Below, piece after piece: positions 8,921-20,717 of a stretch of 64,000 bases of DNA. Source of the stretch: Gymnothorax reevesii (lineage: Eukaryota > Chordata > Actinopteri > Anguilliformes > Muraenidae). The notes below the pieces were generated by a model. The model was not told the origin of the DNA. It saw nothing but the letters and a program-made list of their open reading frames with translations, and did no database searches. The translations under genes were made by a program, and so were the position numbers. Within the stretch, counting starts at the first letter, position 1, and every line of letters begins with the position of its first letter. The DNA lies in NCBI GenBank assembly GCA_029721435.1, contig CM056582.1, positions 42,490,611 through 42,554,610 of the forward strand, written 5' to 3'.

Positions 8921-11900
8921 CAAGGAAAATTTCAAGTTATATATAATGGCCAGTGTGTACAATGGCAGGGGACGGAGGGGGGCGAGGCACATTGGCACGG
9001 GAAAGAGTTGGGGCCACAGACACCTGTGTAGTCTGTGTGCAGACATTGTTTCATCTGCAGGGTGGTTCACGAAGGTAGATTGGCACTTAAGCGCGGGAAA
9101 GATATGTGCTCCCAGACATTTGTTTACTTTGATGGGTGGTTTGTGTGTGTGTGTTTGTGTGTGTTATGATGTGGGAGTGCAGGGGTGGTGTGTATGGGGA
9201 TGTTTTCACATCTGATAGTTAACTTTAATCTAGATTCCCATTCATTTCCTATGACGGTCACTTTTGACCGGGAGCACCACAGGTGTAACAAAGTGGACTA
9301 ACCCCCCTCAAAAATCAATGAATGTTGTGATCCTCACTTTTGCATATTCAAGTGCACAAAGTGGAAGATATCATAAAGCCTTAAGGAAATCAGATGAAAA
9401 ATACGATGAATATAAGCATTTTAATGTGCAAATCGGTCAGAATTGACCGGAACACGACAGGAAGGTTAAAGACCTCAATCAAATCACCCCTATGTCTCCT
9501 TTTCCTAAGACTAAAGTGATTAAGGATCTTCAGCCTCTTCTCATAGCTTTCATCTTTTATACCTGGAATAAGCTTGGTGGCTCTTCTCTGAACTTTTTCT
9601 AGAGCCTCTATATCTCTCTTAAAGTATGGTCCCTAGAACTGTACACAATGCTCCAGGTGTGGTCTAAGGAATGTGTTGTACAAAAGAAGCATCACCTCCT
9701 TAGATTTGTACTCAATAGTTTTGGCAATGTATCCTAGCATCCGATTAGCTTTTTTAACTGCTACGGCACAATGGCTAGAACCTGTGAGAGTTTGGTTAAC
9801 AATCACTCCCAGATCTTTCACTTCCAGTTTTAAACCTCCCATGAAGTAATCCCGTCTAATGTTTTTATTACAACTTTACATTTTGCTAGATTAAATTTCA
9901 TTTGCCACATTTCTGCCCAATTCTGGATTCTATCCAAATCGTCCTGAATCACTTTAGTGGACCCCAGACGATTTGCCCCCCAATTTAGTATAATCTGCAA
10001 ATTTAACCAATCTGCTCTCAATATTCCTATCAAGGTCATTAATGTAAATGAGGAACAGCAGGGGTCCCAACACCGATCCCTGGGGGACGCCACTCCCCAC
10101 CATACCCAGCTCAGATGAGATATCACTGACCACTACTCTTTGTGTTCTGTCCTGTAGCCAGTTTTGAATCCACTTCAGAATACCTCCTGTAACTCCAATG
10201 GAGCTCATTTTAAAAATTAGTCTCTTATGCGGTACTGTATCGAATGCTTTCTGAAAATCCAAGTATATCATGTCATAAGCCCTGCTCTGGTCGTAAGTCC
10301 TGGTGGCCTCTTCAAAAAATTCCAGAAGGTTTGTTAGGCATGACCTTTCCTTCCGAAAACCATGTTGGCTATTTCTCAAGATACTGTTAGATTCAAGAAA
10401 TAAGTCCAGCTCATATTTTATGATAGATTCCAATATTTTGCACGAAATGCAAGTTAAACTCACAGGCCTTTAGTTTCCTGGCACAGTACGGACCCCTTTC
10501 TTACATATTGGTATTATATTGCCCTGTTTCCAATCATTTGGTATTTCTCCAGTTTCTAAAGACCGTCTGAAGATGGCGGATAGCGGCTTAAAGATGAACT
10601 CACCAGCTTCCCTGAGCACTCTAGGATATAACCATCAGGACCCACCGCCTTATCTGCTTTTAGTTTATGCAACTTGTCTAATACTTCGTTATCCCAAACC
10701 TCAATTTCCTCTAAATAATCTTGAGCATTTTATATGCCCTCTGGCCAAATAAAGACCCCCTCTGAGGTAAAATTCTCAAGAAAGTAACTGTTTAAGGCAT
10801 CCGCAATATGCTTGTTATCATATAGCAGTGATCCATTTTTATTCTTTATGCACCTAACCTGCTCTTTAACTTTCCTTTTTCTGCTACAGAGCTGACAGAA
10901 GCGCTTAGGGCTAGTTTATGTCCCCTCTGCAATTTGTCTTTCATACAGTCTTCTAGCATTCTTCAGCTCTTTTTTTACCACAGCCCGCATTTTACAGTAT
11001 TCAGCCCTAGTATTCTCATTGTTATCCTTTATGTAAATCTTATAAAGATTCCTCTTTTCCCTCAAAATCCTATGAAAACTTTTGGTCATCCACTGAGGAT
11101 TCTGCTTTTTCAGCTTACTTTTGGACACCTTCGGAATGAATCTTCATTGTGATTCAAGTGAAACCCCCCTCAAATCTTTCCCACATCTCATTTACGGACT
11201 TACAGTCCAGGAGTGTCTCCCATTTTATTTCAGCTAGATATGACCGCATCCTGTCAAAGTCTGCTCGCCAAAAATTGAAAATTTTTGTTTTAGAATACAC
11301 CTTTTTAACTTCCCATGAAACATCAAAATTAACAGCAGAGTGATCACTTGTCCCAAGTGGCTCCAGTACCTCAACATTGCTAATTCTATCGGGGTCATTA
11401 CAGAGCACTAAGTCTAAAATTGCCTTCTCTCTGGTAGGTTTATTAACATACTGCACCAAGAAATTATCATTTAGAATATCTAGAAATTCTTCCTCCCCCC
11501 TACCCTGTCCTTTCACCATTTCCCAATTGATACCAGGATAATTTAAGTCTCCCATGATAATAGTCCCACCACCACTACAAGCTTACGTAATCCTCCTTAA
11601 AAGCATTTCATTGATTGTACTGTCCAAAGCTGGTGGTCGATAGCATACTCCTATGTTTAAACCTGTCTCGTGTTTGCCAATGAGCCTGACCCAGATATCT
11701 TCACAGGACAAGGAATGTTCAATTTCAAGAATTTCCTGTACATTAATGTTTTTGTTCACATAAAGTGCTACGCCCCCCCCCCCCCCTCGCCTATTACATC
11801 TATCCTTCTTAAAGCGCTTATAACTTTCTATATTATATTCATCTCCATCCTCTTCACATAGTTGGGATTACAGAGACATGGCTATGTCATAGCCCTCACT

Positions 11901-12148
11901 GATCACTACAGCCTCAAGTTCTGAAAATGTATTTTTTATGCTTCTTGCATTTAAATTAAAACATTTCAGGTTATTTTTAATGCGCTTCCCCCTTGATTTC
12001 CCATGTGGCCACCGCCTTGAGCCCCCCACTACGCTTTGTTTTTTTTAAAAGAAAAACATCGTTAGTGCATGTTACGCCGTCAGCTTTCATTGGGGCAGTC
12101 TGCATTTCCCTATGTGTAACACTCACTAACCTCCCTGCCCCCTAGTCC

Positions 12149-13105
12149 CTAGTCTAAATAATCCAGGGCTACCCTCAACATACGCTGGCCCAGTGCAAAG
12201 GTACCCCTCCGGTTCAGGTGCAGCCCGTCAGGCTTGAACAGGTCACCCCTGTCCCAGAGGAAGTTCCAGTGCCCCATAAACCTATACCCCTCTTTCCCAC
12301 AGCAGGATCGTAGCCACGTGTTAAACCTCCAGGTAAAATTCTGCTTACCTCTGCTTGCACCTGGTACCGGTAGAATTCTGGAGAATACTACCGTCGTTGA
12401 GGATCTCCTCCTAAGCTTCTCAGCTAATTCCACAAATTTGCCTTGCAGAACCTCAAACCTACCCTTACCTATGTCATTTGTCCCAACATGGACCATGACA
12501 ACTGTATCCCTCCCCGCTCTGGCCAGGAGCTTGTCCGCACGCTTCAGGAGGTCTCCTACCTGGGCACCAGGCAGGCAAAACACTGTACGAGTCTCCTTGT
12601 CGCGCGAACAGACTAAGCTATCTATTCCTCTAAGTATTGAGTCCCCCACTATCAATAACTCTCTTTTCTGAGGGGTAGAGGCTAACAGGGTGCCCTGCCG
12701 CTCATCAGTCCCCTCACTCTCAGGGTCAGGGGCTAAGTCGAGTTCCTGCAAGGGCTGGAATCGGTTGGACACCTCAACCACTGGAGAAGCTGTCGCTGTA
12801 CGGCGTGCATGCTCTTTCCTGTGCTACCGACCTACAGTCACCCAACTTTCTCTCCCTGGCTGTTCTGGGATCCCAGTACCACCCTGCTTTGGCGTAGACA
12901 CCATTTCTCTAAACAACATACTACTTAGTTCGCAATCAGTAGAGTTCCTAGAGGAACTATGTTGCACCGCCAACTGGCCCTGAAGATCAAGGATCTTGCT
13001 CTCCAGATGCTCGATTAGCTGGCACCGGTGGCAGACAAACCCACCCTGGAAATCTCTTTTCAAAAGTGCGATCATCCTGCAACCATCACATAGTTTTGGC
13101 CACAT
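12149..13105 (-). pseudogene. CR1 ORF1: cysteine-rich domain plus SGNH esterase, frameshifted
   Basis: The frame opens with a cysteine motif (CDGCRMIALLKRDFQGGFVC, then HRCQ; 13,105-13,020) that resembles the zinc-binding N-terminus of CR1 ORF1. A frame change near 12,800 leads into the esterase part (12,781-12,149): GDSILRG carries the nucleophile serine of SGNH hydrolases, VHVGTNDIGKG is block III, and KPDGLHLNRRG carries the C-terminal Asp and His. CR1 and related LINEs often encode this ORF1 type, thought to act in the RNP or at membranes. Only 60-130 bp separate it from ORF2. Because the catalytic blocks remain readable the copy is not ancient, but the frameshift disables it. Confidence 0.8.
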
Positions 13106-14720
13106 TTTGAACCCCCTACCTAATGACTTTGCTCACCCTAGGCAAAAGAAAATTACTAGTGCCGAGATAGAAGCCGAGGAACCACAATTTATTAATTTAT
13201 TTAGGAACCTAGGAAGCCCTAAGCAGCAGTCAAAATAGAAACCCCGGGGAAACAATGTAAATTGATTATAAGCCTCTTTTTACAGGGGCTTAGTTTCAGT
13301 TAACAGAAATGAAATACCAACTGAGCCAAACTCTATATGTAATAAGTACTCCAAATAGCCGGCTTGAGTTTATATAGTCCCAATACTATTGATATACTAA
13401 ACTAAAAATATCACAGGGCTTAGCTAAGAGCCCAGATAAAACAGACTGGCTTCAGCGCCCAGGAAAAACTGGAGGAGACGGAGCACTTCGATAAAAACTT
13501 ACCTTTTAAATTCCAATCTAACCTAACGAACGAGTCAAGTGACTGCTGCACCACTAACTAAATACTAAATCTCAGATCCCCAGCCAAGAATGCAAACAGT
13601 ACTTATCTAGCTAGCTAGCTGCAAATACAACCAAGGGTAAGTGAGAAAAGAGTAAAGCTGCAGTTCCCTTTAATTAAAATGGACCGAATAAACAAGTTGT
13701 TTACTACGTGAGCGAAGTAAACACAGTACCTACCCCTACAAACTGTCCTAAGCACCCGAACAAGCAGTTAAACTTTAATCAGCTGATCAAGGCACAGCAA
13801 CCGGAGGAAAATACAAAGATAGGGTATTTACAATGTGTTTAATCAGAAGAGCCCTTCGGTAATAATAAAACGCGAGAAAGACAAAAACCCTCGTTCGCGT
13901 TAATATTCTGCTTGGCAATGTGTTTATGCGGCAATGCAGTCAGGATAGAGAACAGAGGGGACTAAAAAGCCCGGTGAACGTCAATATTTATTGGCTAGAA
14001 GACTGTATGAAAGGCAAGCAACCAAGTATGAACCAAGCCGGGCTATAGTTAGATATCGAGGTGATTTGATTATATTCTTGCCGTTGAGAGCTTGCAAGAG
14101 TTCGTTTGCTAAATCAGCTACAGAAAAAAAAAAAAAACAGGTGAGTACCACAGTCCCTGAAAACTGTTTTACTCTGTATACCGCACAATTCACTTAGTTT
14201 GACAATTATTTAGCGTTTAATTTATTCTCTTAATTTAGCGTTTCAATTTATATTACTTTATCTTACTTTGCATTGCTCTCAGGAGACTGAAACCCCCCAA
14301 AAAACCCCAAAAAAACCCCCGTAGCTTTTATTTGACCAGATTAGTGACTTAATTTGGCTGTTTGCTCACCGAGTTGTTACAGGGGGAAAAAAGGGGAAAG
14401 ATACGGGTGGAAGATTCTCCCTGTCCCTACTGCGACAAAGGTCATACCTCAGGAGCAAATTGTCTAATCTCTATTATTGTTTGAGTCTTAACACACTAAT
14501 TATTTTAAGAAAACCCCGTAAACACAAAGGTAAAGTCTCAGCTTCAATCCCACAAGACTTTCTCTCTACCTCTCTCGACTCTAACAGCGTGATCACCAAT
14601 AAACAGCGCTGCAGCACACCCAAGAGGTCAGCCAAGAAGTCAACCTTCCTCAAGTTACTTAACCCCTTTGCGCAGAAGCCAAATCTGGCTTTTTAGGTGT
14701 TACCTGATTCAAGGCTTCAT
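13106..14720. other. probable LINE 5' region and unassigned sequence
   Basis: The first ~870 bp may be the CR1 5' UTR. At 13,996-14,030 the plus strand encodes ARRLYERQA, resembling a short piece of CR1 ORF2 (minus strand near 10,960) in the opposite orientation. On the minus strand a T-tract ending CTGTAG (about 14,125-14,140) looks like a splice acceptor before a short open frame. At 14,395-14,470 the plus strand reads CPYCDKGHTSGANC, a zinc-knuckle-like pattern, followed by a basic ORF to 14,696. None of these is strong enough to call a gene. Confidence 0.3.
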
Positions 14721-15480
14721 AATTCAAGATTGCAGCTTCACAGACTGAGAAACTTTGGCTCAATTGAGTCTAGACACTTGGAGCATTTAGACTCTCATCG
14801 TATTTCAGTTTATTTTTATGATTTTGGTGGAGGAAAGGGGCTGCAAACATAAAAAATCTTCATGAGAATTCACCATTGAAATAGCAAAAAAATAATACTG
14901 ACAAATGAAAAACTGCTGGGGCTAAAATCTATACATTTCTGGGATCATAAACTTCTTGACCACAAGTACAATTAATCTTGAACATTACATTTTTGATTAC
15001 CTGCCTGCTATGAGCTAAATTAGATAGCTATCCAGGTGTCTCCCCAAAGGCTGAGATCCATCAAAATGGTTCACTGTCAAATCATACATTAATCATATAT
15101 TTAACACAAATGAACTTTTGGGGCATGAAATTCAGCATGAACTAATGATTTTATGGTTGAATTTAGCATGAATTTATCAATATCAGTGCAGTTGAACATC
15201 ATTGGTCACCAGTAACCTCTCCAAACACAAAACATGCCTTTTCTTCACAATAATATTGTGAAGTAATAATAGTAATAATACAATAAAGTGCTGATTAAAC
15301 AGCTATAACATTCACGCTGCAATGAAAAGCTAACTGCTCTCACATCCAAGCTCATAACCTTACACCTTATAAGGGTAAAAACTCACTAACTCAGTAATAT
15401 CTGAATTCTGAAATACACCTTATTTTAACAGAACAGAAATTTCACTTTCAGGAAAAATCAAACGACATACGCCACCGTAT

Positions 15481-15849
15481 TCAACAGAATGGTGCAATGA
15501 ACGTACGGAGGGATCTACCGTTGTGCGTGGGCTGTATGCATTTGGAGAAACGAAAACCTCGGCGTTCAATGTCTTTAATCGGGGTATTAATTCTACAGCA
15601 AAAAGCCATGTTGAGCAAAATGCAAACAGAGTAGAAGTATAACCTGTTTTCTTCATTGATGCCCTCCTCCAGAGACAGATGTATCAGGTAGAAGGAACCC
15701 TCCAGTACTGTTTCATTTGGAATAATTCCCATTGACCGCGTCCATACATCATTTATCTCGTAAATGTAACTGAACACTTCAGGCCGGCTTCGGGAGACTT
15801 TGTTTCCTTGATATCCCGTCATTTTCAGCTGCGCAACCATGGCCAACAT
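15481..15849 (-). CDS. unidentified ORF of 122 aa, possible exon
   Basis: I do not recognise this protein. The first ~65 residues look protein-like: a balanced composition, an N-glycosylation sequon (NET), and a segment reading VFSYIYEINDVWTRSMGI. They start at an ATG at 15,849 with a second Met three codons later. After about residue 66 the sequence turns hydrophobic and then basic, and may be read-through past an exon end. No neighbouring exon or transposon terminus was found. It could be an exon of a host gene, a retrocopy or chance. Confidence 0.2.
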   Translation of the reverse strand: MLAMVAQLKMTGYQGNKVSRSRPEVFSYIYEINDVWTRSMGIIPNETVLEGSFYLIHLSLEEGINEENRLYFYSVCILLNMAFCCRINTPIKDIERRGFRFSKCIQPTHNGRSLRTFIAPFC

Positions 15850-18465
15850 TCGAAGAACACAACCGACCTTACTGTTACGCTTAGCTTTGTATCCTATTCT
15901 TATTGTCCGATCAGTGTATTTCAGTTATTAAGGAAAGTTTAAACACTCGGAAATCGGATAAGAAACGAGTCTATCAATACATTGTTACCGGTGAAGCGTC
16001 ACGAGGGCATGAACTATAACTGTAGAGTTACGCAGATGAATCTGAGTATATAATTGAGTGACTGGCTATCGACACCAGTACTTCGGTGGATAGAAGGGGT
16101 GCGCTGAATTTGTCAATGGAGGAGTATACGCGTTAATCCATGGGAGGGAACTACGCGTATTTTGTGTGTGATGACTGTAATTGACAGTAGAATGTGAGAG
16201 AATCAATATTATGTCGGATTTTTTGCTTCACAAAACATATTTTTCTTAACCACTAATTGGAATACTGTTGGCTCACTGTAGCTAAAATGGTTGCTACAGA
16301 ATACAGAGTTTTTTTCTGTCGCAAGTGATAATTTTTTAAAACTACTGGATCGATACTATGGGCAAGGATATTGACCAGTTTGCACATCAGGCTTAGCTGA
16401 GGAGTTTGATTGATGCTACTCCTGAAAAACAGGGATTGGAGGGAACTTCTCCATACTGTAAATCGCGTTTCAGTTCTGCCTGCTTGTGAATATTCAATTG
16501 CTGATCCGGGGATGCCATCTCGTGGTCGACTACTGTAACTAAGTGCTTAAATTTGCATATCTATAGACGCGAGCATCTACATCTGCGGAAAAGGTTAACT
16601 AACAGCGTTAACGGTCAGAAGTGTTTGAATTGAGGACATTTTGTGATAGTTAATCAATTAATTAAGACCCATGTTATTCACACTTATACGAGCGGCCAAT
16701 GCTTAATCTTTTTTCTTGGCCACACTTACTCGCTGCGCCAGTTGATGACCATTCCAGTTTTTAGAACGTACCACTTAAAATAAGTTTGGCCTTGAAAAAA
16801 TTTTACTTTGGGACACAATTAAAACAAGTGTGGGCATTGGAGCAATGTGCATTTTGGCCACACTTAGAAGTACGTCTAACGTGAATTTTGATAAATTTTT
16901 ATGCTTGGACGAACTTGAATTAGTGCGTATAGTCAGTTCGATTAATTCTCTTTCCCTGCACGCATACACACACAGCTGTTGAATAGCCTATGTTTTAAGA
17001 AAGTAAAATAGGCTTACATATTTTCTAAATATATTCCATTATCTTTTAATATTTTTAAATGTTTTTTTCCCAGTTTCCTTTTTTTCTATCTCCCGGGAAA
17101 GGGGAAATGGTTTGGAATCCTGTTTCCCGGGATTAAAGCCTAATGGCAACTATGATGTCACATTACCTCTTAATCTTATTTCAGAAACGCTCTGATCTGG
17201 ACTGTTTTTTTTCCCCATTTTTTACACTTACAGCTGTATTTGTAAGGATATAAGAGACCAGAAATAAATATTCCATTTTGTGAGCTGCAGGAATTCAGAA
17301 GCTTCAGAAGACATTGCCATTTTATGTCACCATAAATGTGTATAAGAAAATGCTAGATAATTACAGCAATGACCTATAAAGCAATCTGAGGGGAAATGGA
17401 TACAGATTGATTTTTGCAACTGAACAAATTAACACTTAGCTGGTAATTAGGAAACAAGTTTGGAGACGTAATGTGCTTTAAGGCGAGGTGAGAGCAGTGC
17501 CAATATCCTTCTGATGACAACTGCGGAGTGGAAGAGGTTTTTAAAGGAAACTGCATGGCCTAAACACGTCTACAGTAAGCTACACTGAGCAATTTTTGAC
17601 CACTAGATGTTCTCAAAACACCATCTCCATTTGTAAAAAGCAACACCTCTCCCCTCTCCCCTCGGGACTTCTGGGGGCAGTGCCTCACATCCTGTGTCAT
17701 CCACAGCAACGTATGGCTGATGTGCGCTCTCGTCGGCTCGCATTGGGTATTTGGATCATCTCCCCGCTGCAGTTTGAATGAGCTAGTGAAATCATCACCC
17801 AATAAGTTATTTTTTACCCTTATCTTTGCCTTAATCCTGAGATTAAATCTACAGGAGACCTCGTTCGTAATTGTAACTTCAAATATTGATGTTACTTAAA
17901 TTCTTTTTGAACATTGATTGACAAAGACATACTTCACTTTTTTTGCTCCTTGTTGCTGTAACCGCAATTAGACTCCCCGCGGATTTTCAAGAGACTTTCA
18001 CTTGACTGGCAATACATTTTCAAATTGGCCATCATAAATTAAAACTGAACAACAAAATAGCGTGAAATTGTGTATATTAACTTTTAGTTGGACTAAATTA
18101 TGCCCAACAAACATATACTCAGATGTTGGGTCATTGATTCTAATATCAATGTACTACTTGTATCAACAGGTGGACAGGCCAAAGAGGAAATGAGAGCGAG
18201 ATAGAAGAGATGGAATATAAATTATACTAATAATACTATGTCATACGTAACATATTGTTATGCAATTATACACTATATTAATCAGACATACTGCACAATA
18301 GTGAACTTGCCAATATCCCTCTCACATTGACACCAGAAAATATCACCACGGCCCTCATACAAAAACTTCAGTAGGGTCTTGGAGTCTGTTGTAATATTTC
18401 ACCTGCTCCCTGATACTCACAATAGAAACTGCTTCCTCCAAACTAGCCCCTCTAAAAGCAGAGGT
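15850..18465. other. unassigned, mostly single-copy-looking DNA
   Basis: No transposase, RT or LTR motif is visible. A more GC-balanced patch at about 17,600-17,800 stands out from its AT-rich surroundings and could be a conserved non-coding element; this is inference only. Confidence 0.35.
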
Positions 18466-18690
18466 TCAGTTCAGTTCAATTCAATTTTATTTGTATGGCA
18501 CTTTTCACAGAGAGACTGTCATAAAACTGCTTTACAGTGAGAAAATAAATCAATCAATTAATAAGTACAACGGGCAGTACCCAGCCTAAACCCCGCTATA
18601 GCAAATGAGGCAAAAAACTACTACCAGGTGGGAGAAAAATCCTCAAACTGTGGGAAAGAAAAAAACTCCCCTGAGGGCGGAAATCTCAGG
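18466..18690 (+). repeat. fish dispersed repeat (TTCAATTTTATTTGTATGGC type)
   Basis: The sequence ttcagttcaattcaattttatttgtatggc... followed by the 'aaaactgctttacag' word and an 'aaaaactcccctgagggcgg' word matches, from memory, a repeat scattered in many fish genomes. I cannot name its class reliably. Confidence 0.55.
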
Positions 18691-20176
18691 AGGTTGCAAA
18701 TTTATATGATGCTTATATGCATATTTGGCTGATCGGTGGAGGAATTACACCCCATTTAGTCTATACTGGCATTTGTGGGGCCTGAAAATAGTGCGCTGGG
18801 GTGGGGAATTGACCCCAGTAACGACCATTGCCCCGACATACCCACTGGAAACTGAAACGATGAACAAGAGAGGAGGGAAGTAATTCTGAGGGGCAAGAGT
18901 TCAAATCTTTACTCATTGCAGTAAGAAGCTGGTGAGATAGAAGTGGAGAGTGCAGTTTAATGTCGCTAAGAAACAGCATGGTTAATGTATTGTGTCTGAA
19001 AACAGACATTCTCCTGCAATCAGAATGTTAAATGAGGTGTACTTCATGGCCAGGAAGTGGCAGGGAGACACATTTATTCGCACACATATTATTCTCTGCC
19101 TTTCCCCCTCCCTCGCCATTAAAATGAGGCAAGCGGGCGCAGTCAGACATGAAGACCCCAGATTCCCCGGGAAACTTTTTCATTATATGTTTTCTCTGCT
19201 CGCCACTGCGGCAAAATCAACTGTACCAGTGAATTAAAGTAGCATTTTAACATGCCTTAATGCAGCTGTCTAATTTGAACATTTTTTTTTTTACCGCTTG
19301 CTGATTTGCGACTGGCCCGCTCATTAATCTATTTCAATTTTGGACGGTTCAGGAAATTTCATGACTGGAAGGAATTATCAGTTAAGTGCTGCGTTTTATT
19401 TCTCTGGTGCGGAAGGCTTTTTTAATGAGTTGTCTAGCCTGTTTTTTTCTCCATCTGTAGCTAGGGAATGCAGGGTGTTGCAGACTGGGTAAAGCGGGAT
19501 AAGAGAGGTAAGAGCCCCTACTTTAACAGGAAGGCAGTTCAGTCCCTGAAGATCAATTGTAGGAAGGTATATATACAGGAGATCCATATATTCCATTATG
19601 TGCCAGTATGAAGCATAACACCGCCCCGCATGTTGAAAGAAAGTTTCTGCTGATTTACCAAAAAGGCCTAACATGACCTAAATTGAGGATGCTGAATTAA
19701 AAAAATGCTAGCAAAAAGTTTCAATCACATAAAGTTTTCCACAAAATGTAAGAATTTAGATTTTCATTATCATATCATGCGTACTGTAGCTTTTTTTTCA
19801 CAAAGTCTGTAATTTTCTGTCGCTGTTTGGGTGCAGTGAAACATCCGCAGATGTAGCAGAAAACATCTGGATCATTTTTGTATTTTCTTCTGTTAGTGGC
19901 CATATTACTTGGCCTGAAATCAGGATTAGGCATATAATAATGTCTTTAGAATCATTCACACATGTGAAACTCAGACGAGAATTGAACAAATTGTTCTCAC
20001 TTGGCTCAGAGGTAGATGAGAATAGTCTTTGTGGCAGTTTTCCTGGTGATTAAGAGACAAGACAAGACTTCTGGAGGGAGCCGTGTCACAATTACTGCGC
20101 GAGCTCGCAATTTTGAGCAAAGTGAATCTGCACGACTGTCAAACTCTACTTCCATCCTTCCATTGCGTTGTATTTA
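18691..20176. other. unassigned; candidate conserved non-coding patch
   Basis: No element ends or coding motifs. The patch at about 19,040-19,400 is repeat-free, of even composition, and rich in homeodomain-like words (attaa, taatt). It is a possible enhancer-type sequence but cannot be tested here. Confidence 0.3.
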
Positions 20177-20717
20177 CAGTACCAGTCAAAAGTTTGAACA
20201 CACCCACATTTGTGGTAAAATACATGTTAAATAAAGCAATAAGCGGCCTTTATTTTGCAAAAAAAAAAACTCAAATTCTCAAATCCATCAGACTAACCAC
20301 CGTTTTTTGTCATATTTGTACAGCATTCTCATTTTTTTTTTTTTAAACTAGGGCAGTCTTATGACCATCATGAATTTGCAGTTGCTCGGCTGTCCAACTT
20401 CCCAAAGATGGGCTGTCCTTTAGGTGGCTTTTAATCAACCTTATCGCCTAATAAGTCCCAAAACCGCTTGACTTTAATTTGGCTGTTGGAAAATAGAAGG
20501 AGTTTATTTGTTTGTTAACTTTGTAGAATATGGCTTCTTTGAGAATTCCAAAATTAAGGACACTACTAATTTACTTATTTTATCCTTTAACTTCTGACTG
20601 TTTATCTTTTACAAGATTCCATTTGAGATTATACAGAGAAGTTAGGCCGTTTAAATTTCTCTAAAAACAGAGTGCTGTGACATTAGCAAAGTGAGTCCAA
20701 AATTTTGAAAGGTGCTG
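20177..20717. mobile_element. non-autonomous Tc1-type element
   Basis: The left end reads CAGTACCAGTCAAAAGTTTG after TA (20,175-20,176). The right end, ending at 20,717 before TA, is a decayed complement of the same terminus (gagtccaaaattttgaaagg, then tgctg). The 541-bp length and lack of a transposase frame indicate an internally deleted copy. Confidence 0.65.

Larger units (their letters stand above)
6924..9465 (-). mobile_element. complete piggyBac element with TTAA target sites
   Basis: The element is bounded by TTAA at 6,920-6,923 and 9,466-9,469. The left terminus is CCCTCCTGTCGTGTTC; the right one, read inward, is CCTTCCTGTCGTGTTC. Just inside each end lie related subterminal words (ggtcaaatttgaccgatctg on the left; the complement of gcaaatcggtcagaattgac on the right). 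Length is 2,542 bp, normal for an autonomous piggyBac. Removing the element with one TTAA restores the reading of the surrounding CR1 ORF2 (through EVFKYVKGINK), so the insertion is younger than the LINE. Confidence 0.92.
6690..12020 (-). pseudogene. CR1 ORF2: endonuclease and reverse transcriptase, broken and interrupted
   Basis: The N-terminal AP-type endonuclease is visible from about 12,000 (NLNARS, then KDRCNRRGGG, MGDLNYPGINW at 11,555, GTSDHSAV near 11,350). The linker follows at 11,128-10,916. Reverse transcriptase motifs are at 10,463-9,954 (FRKERSCLTNLLEF, YLDFQKAFDTVPH, GVPQGSVLGPLLF). The catalytic YADD-type motif reads FADYTKLGG, so the second catalytic aspartate is replaced by tyrosine. 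The C-terminal part continues at 9,842-9,470 (KKANRMLGYI, then EALEKVQRRATKL). After the piggyBac it resumes at 6,923 (KVNYVGFLRPSVVSRARGHK) and stops near 6,690. Multiple frameshifts occur. In the family this protein nicks the target and reverse-transcribes the LINE RNA in the nucleus. This copy is dead. Confidence 0.85.
6561..13105 (-). mobile_element. CR1-type LINE, split by a piggyBac insertion
   Basis: Two ORFs lie in CR1 order on the minus strand: ORF1 with a cysteine motif plus esterase (13,105-12,149) and ORF2 with endonuclease and reverse transcriptase (about 12,020-6,690). The 3' end is a short tandem repeat, (aacat)n on the plus strand at 6,561-6,597; CR1 elements normally end in short tandem repeats instead of poly-A. 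The piggyBac element at 6,924-9,465 lies within the ORF2 C-terminal coding region. Both ORFs carry disabling changes. The 5' UTR probably runs past 13,105, perhaps to about 13,980, but its start is not defined. Confidence 0.85.

Noticed and set aside
12234..12671. 145-aa plus-strand ORF opposite the LINE esterase
   Set aside because: The minus strand holds the GDSI, GTND and DGLHLN motifs; the plus frame is a shadow.
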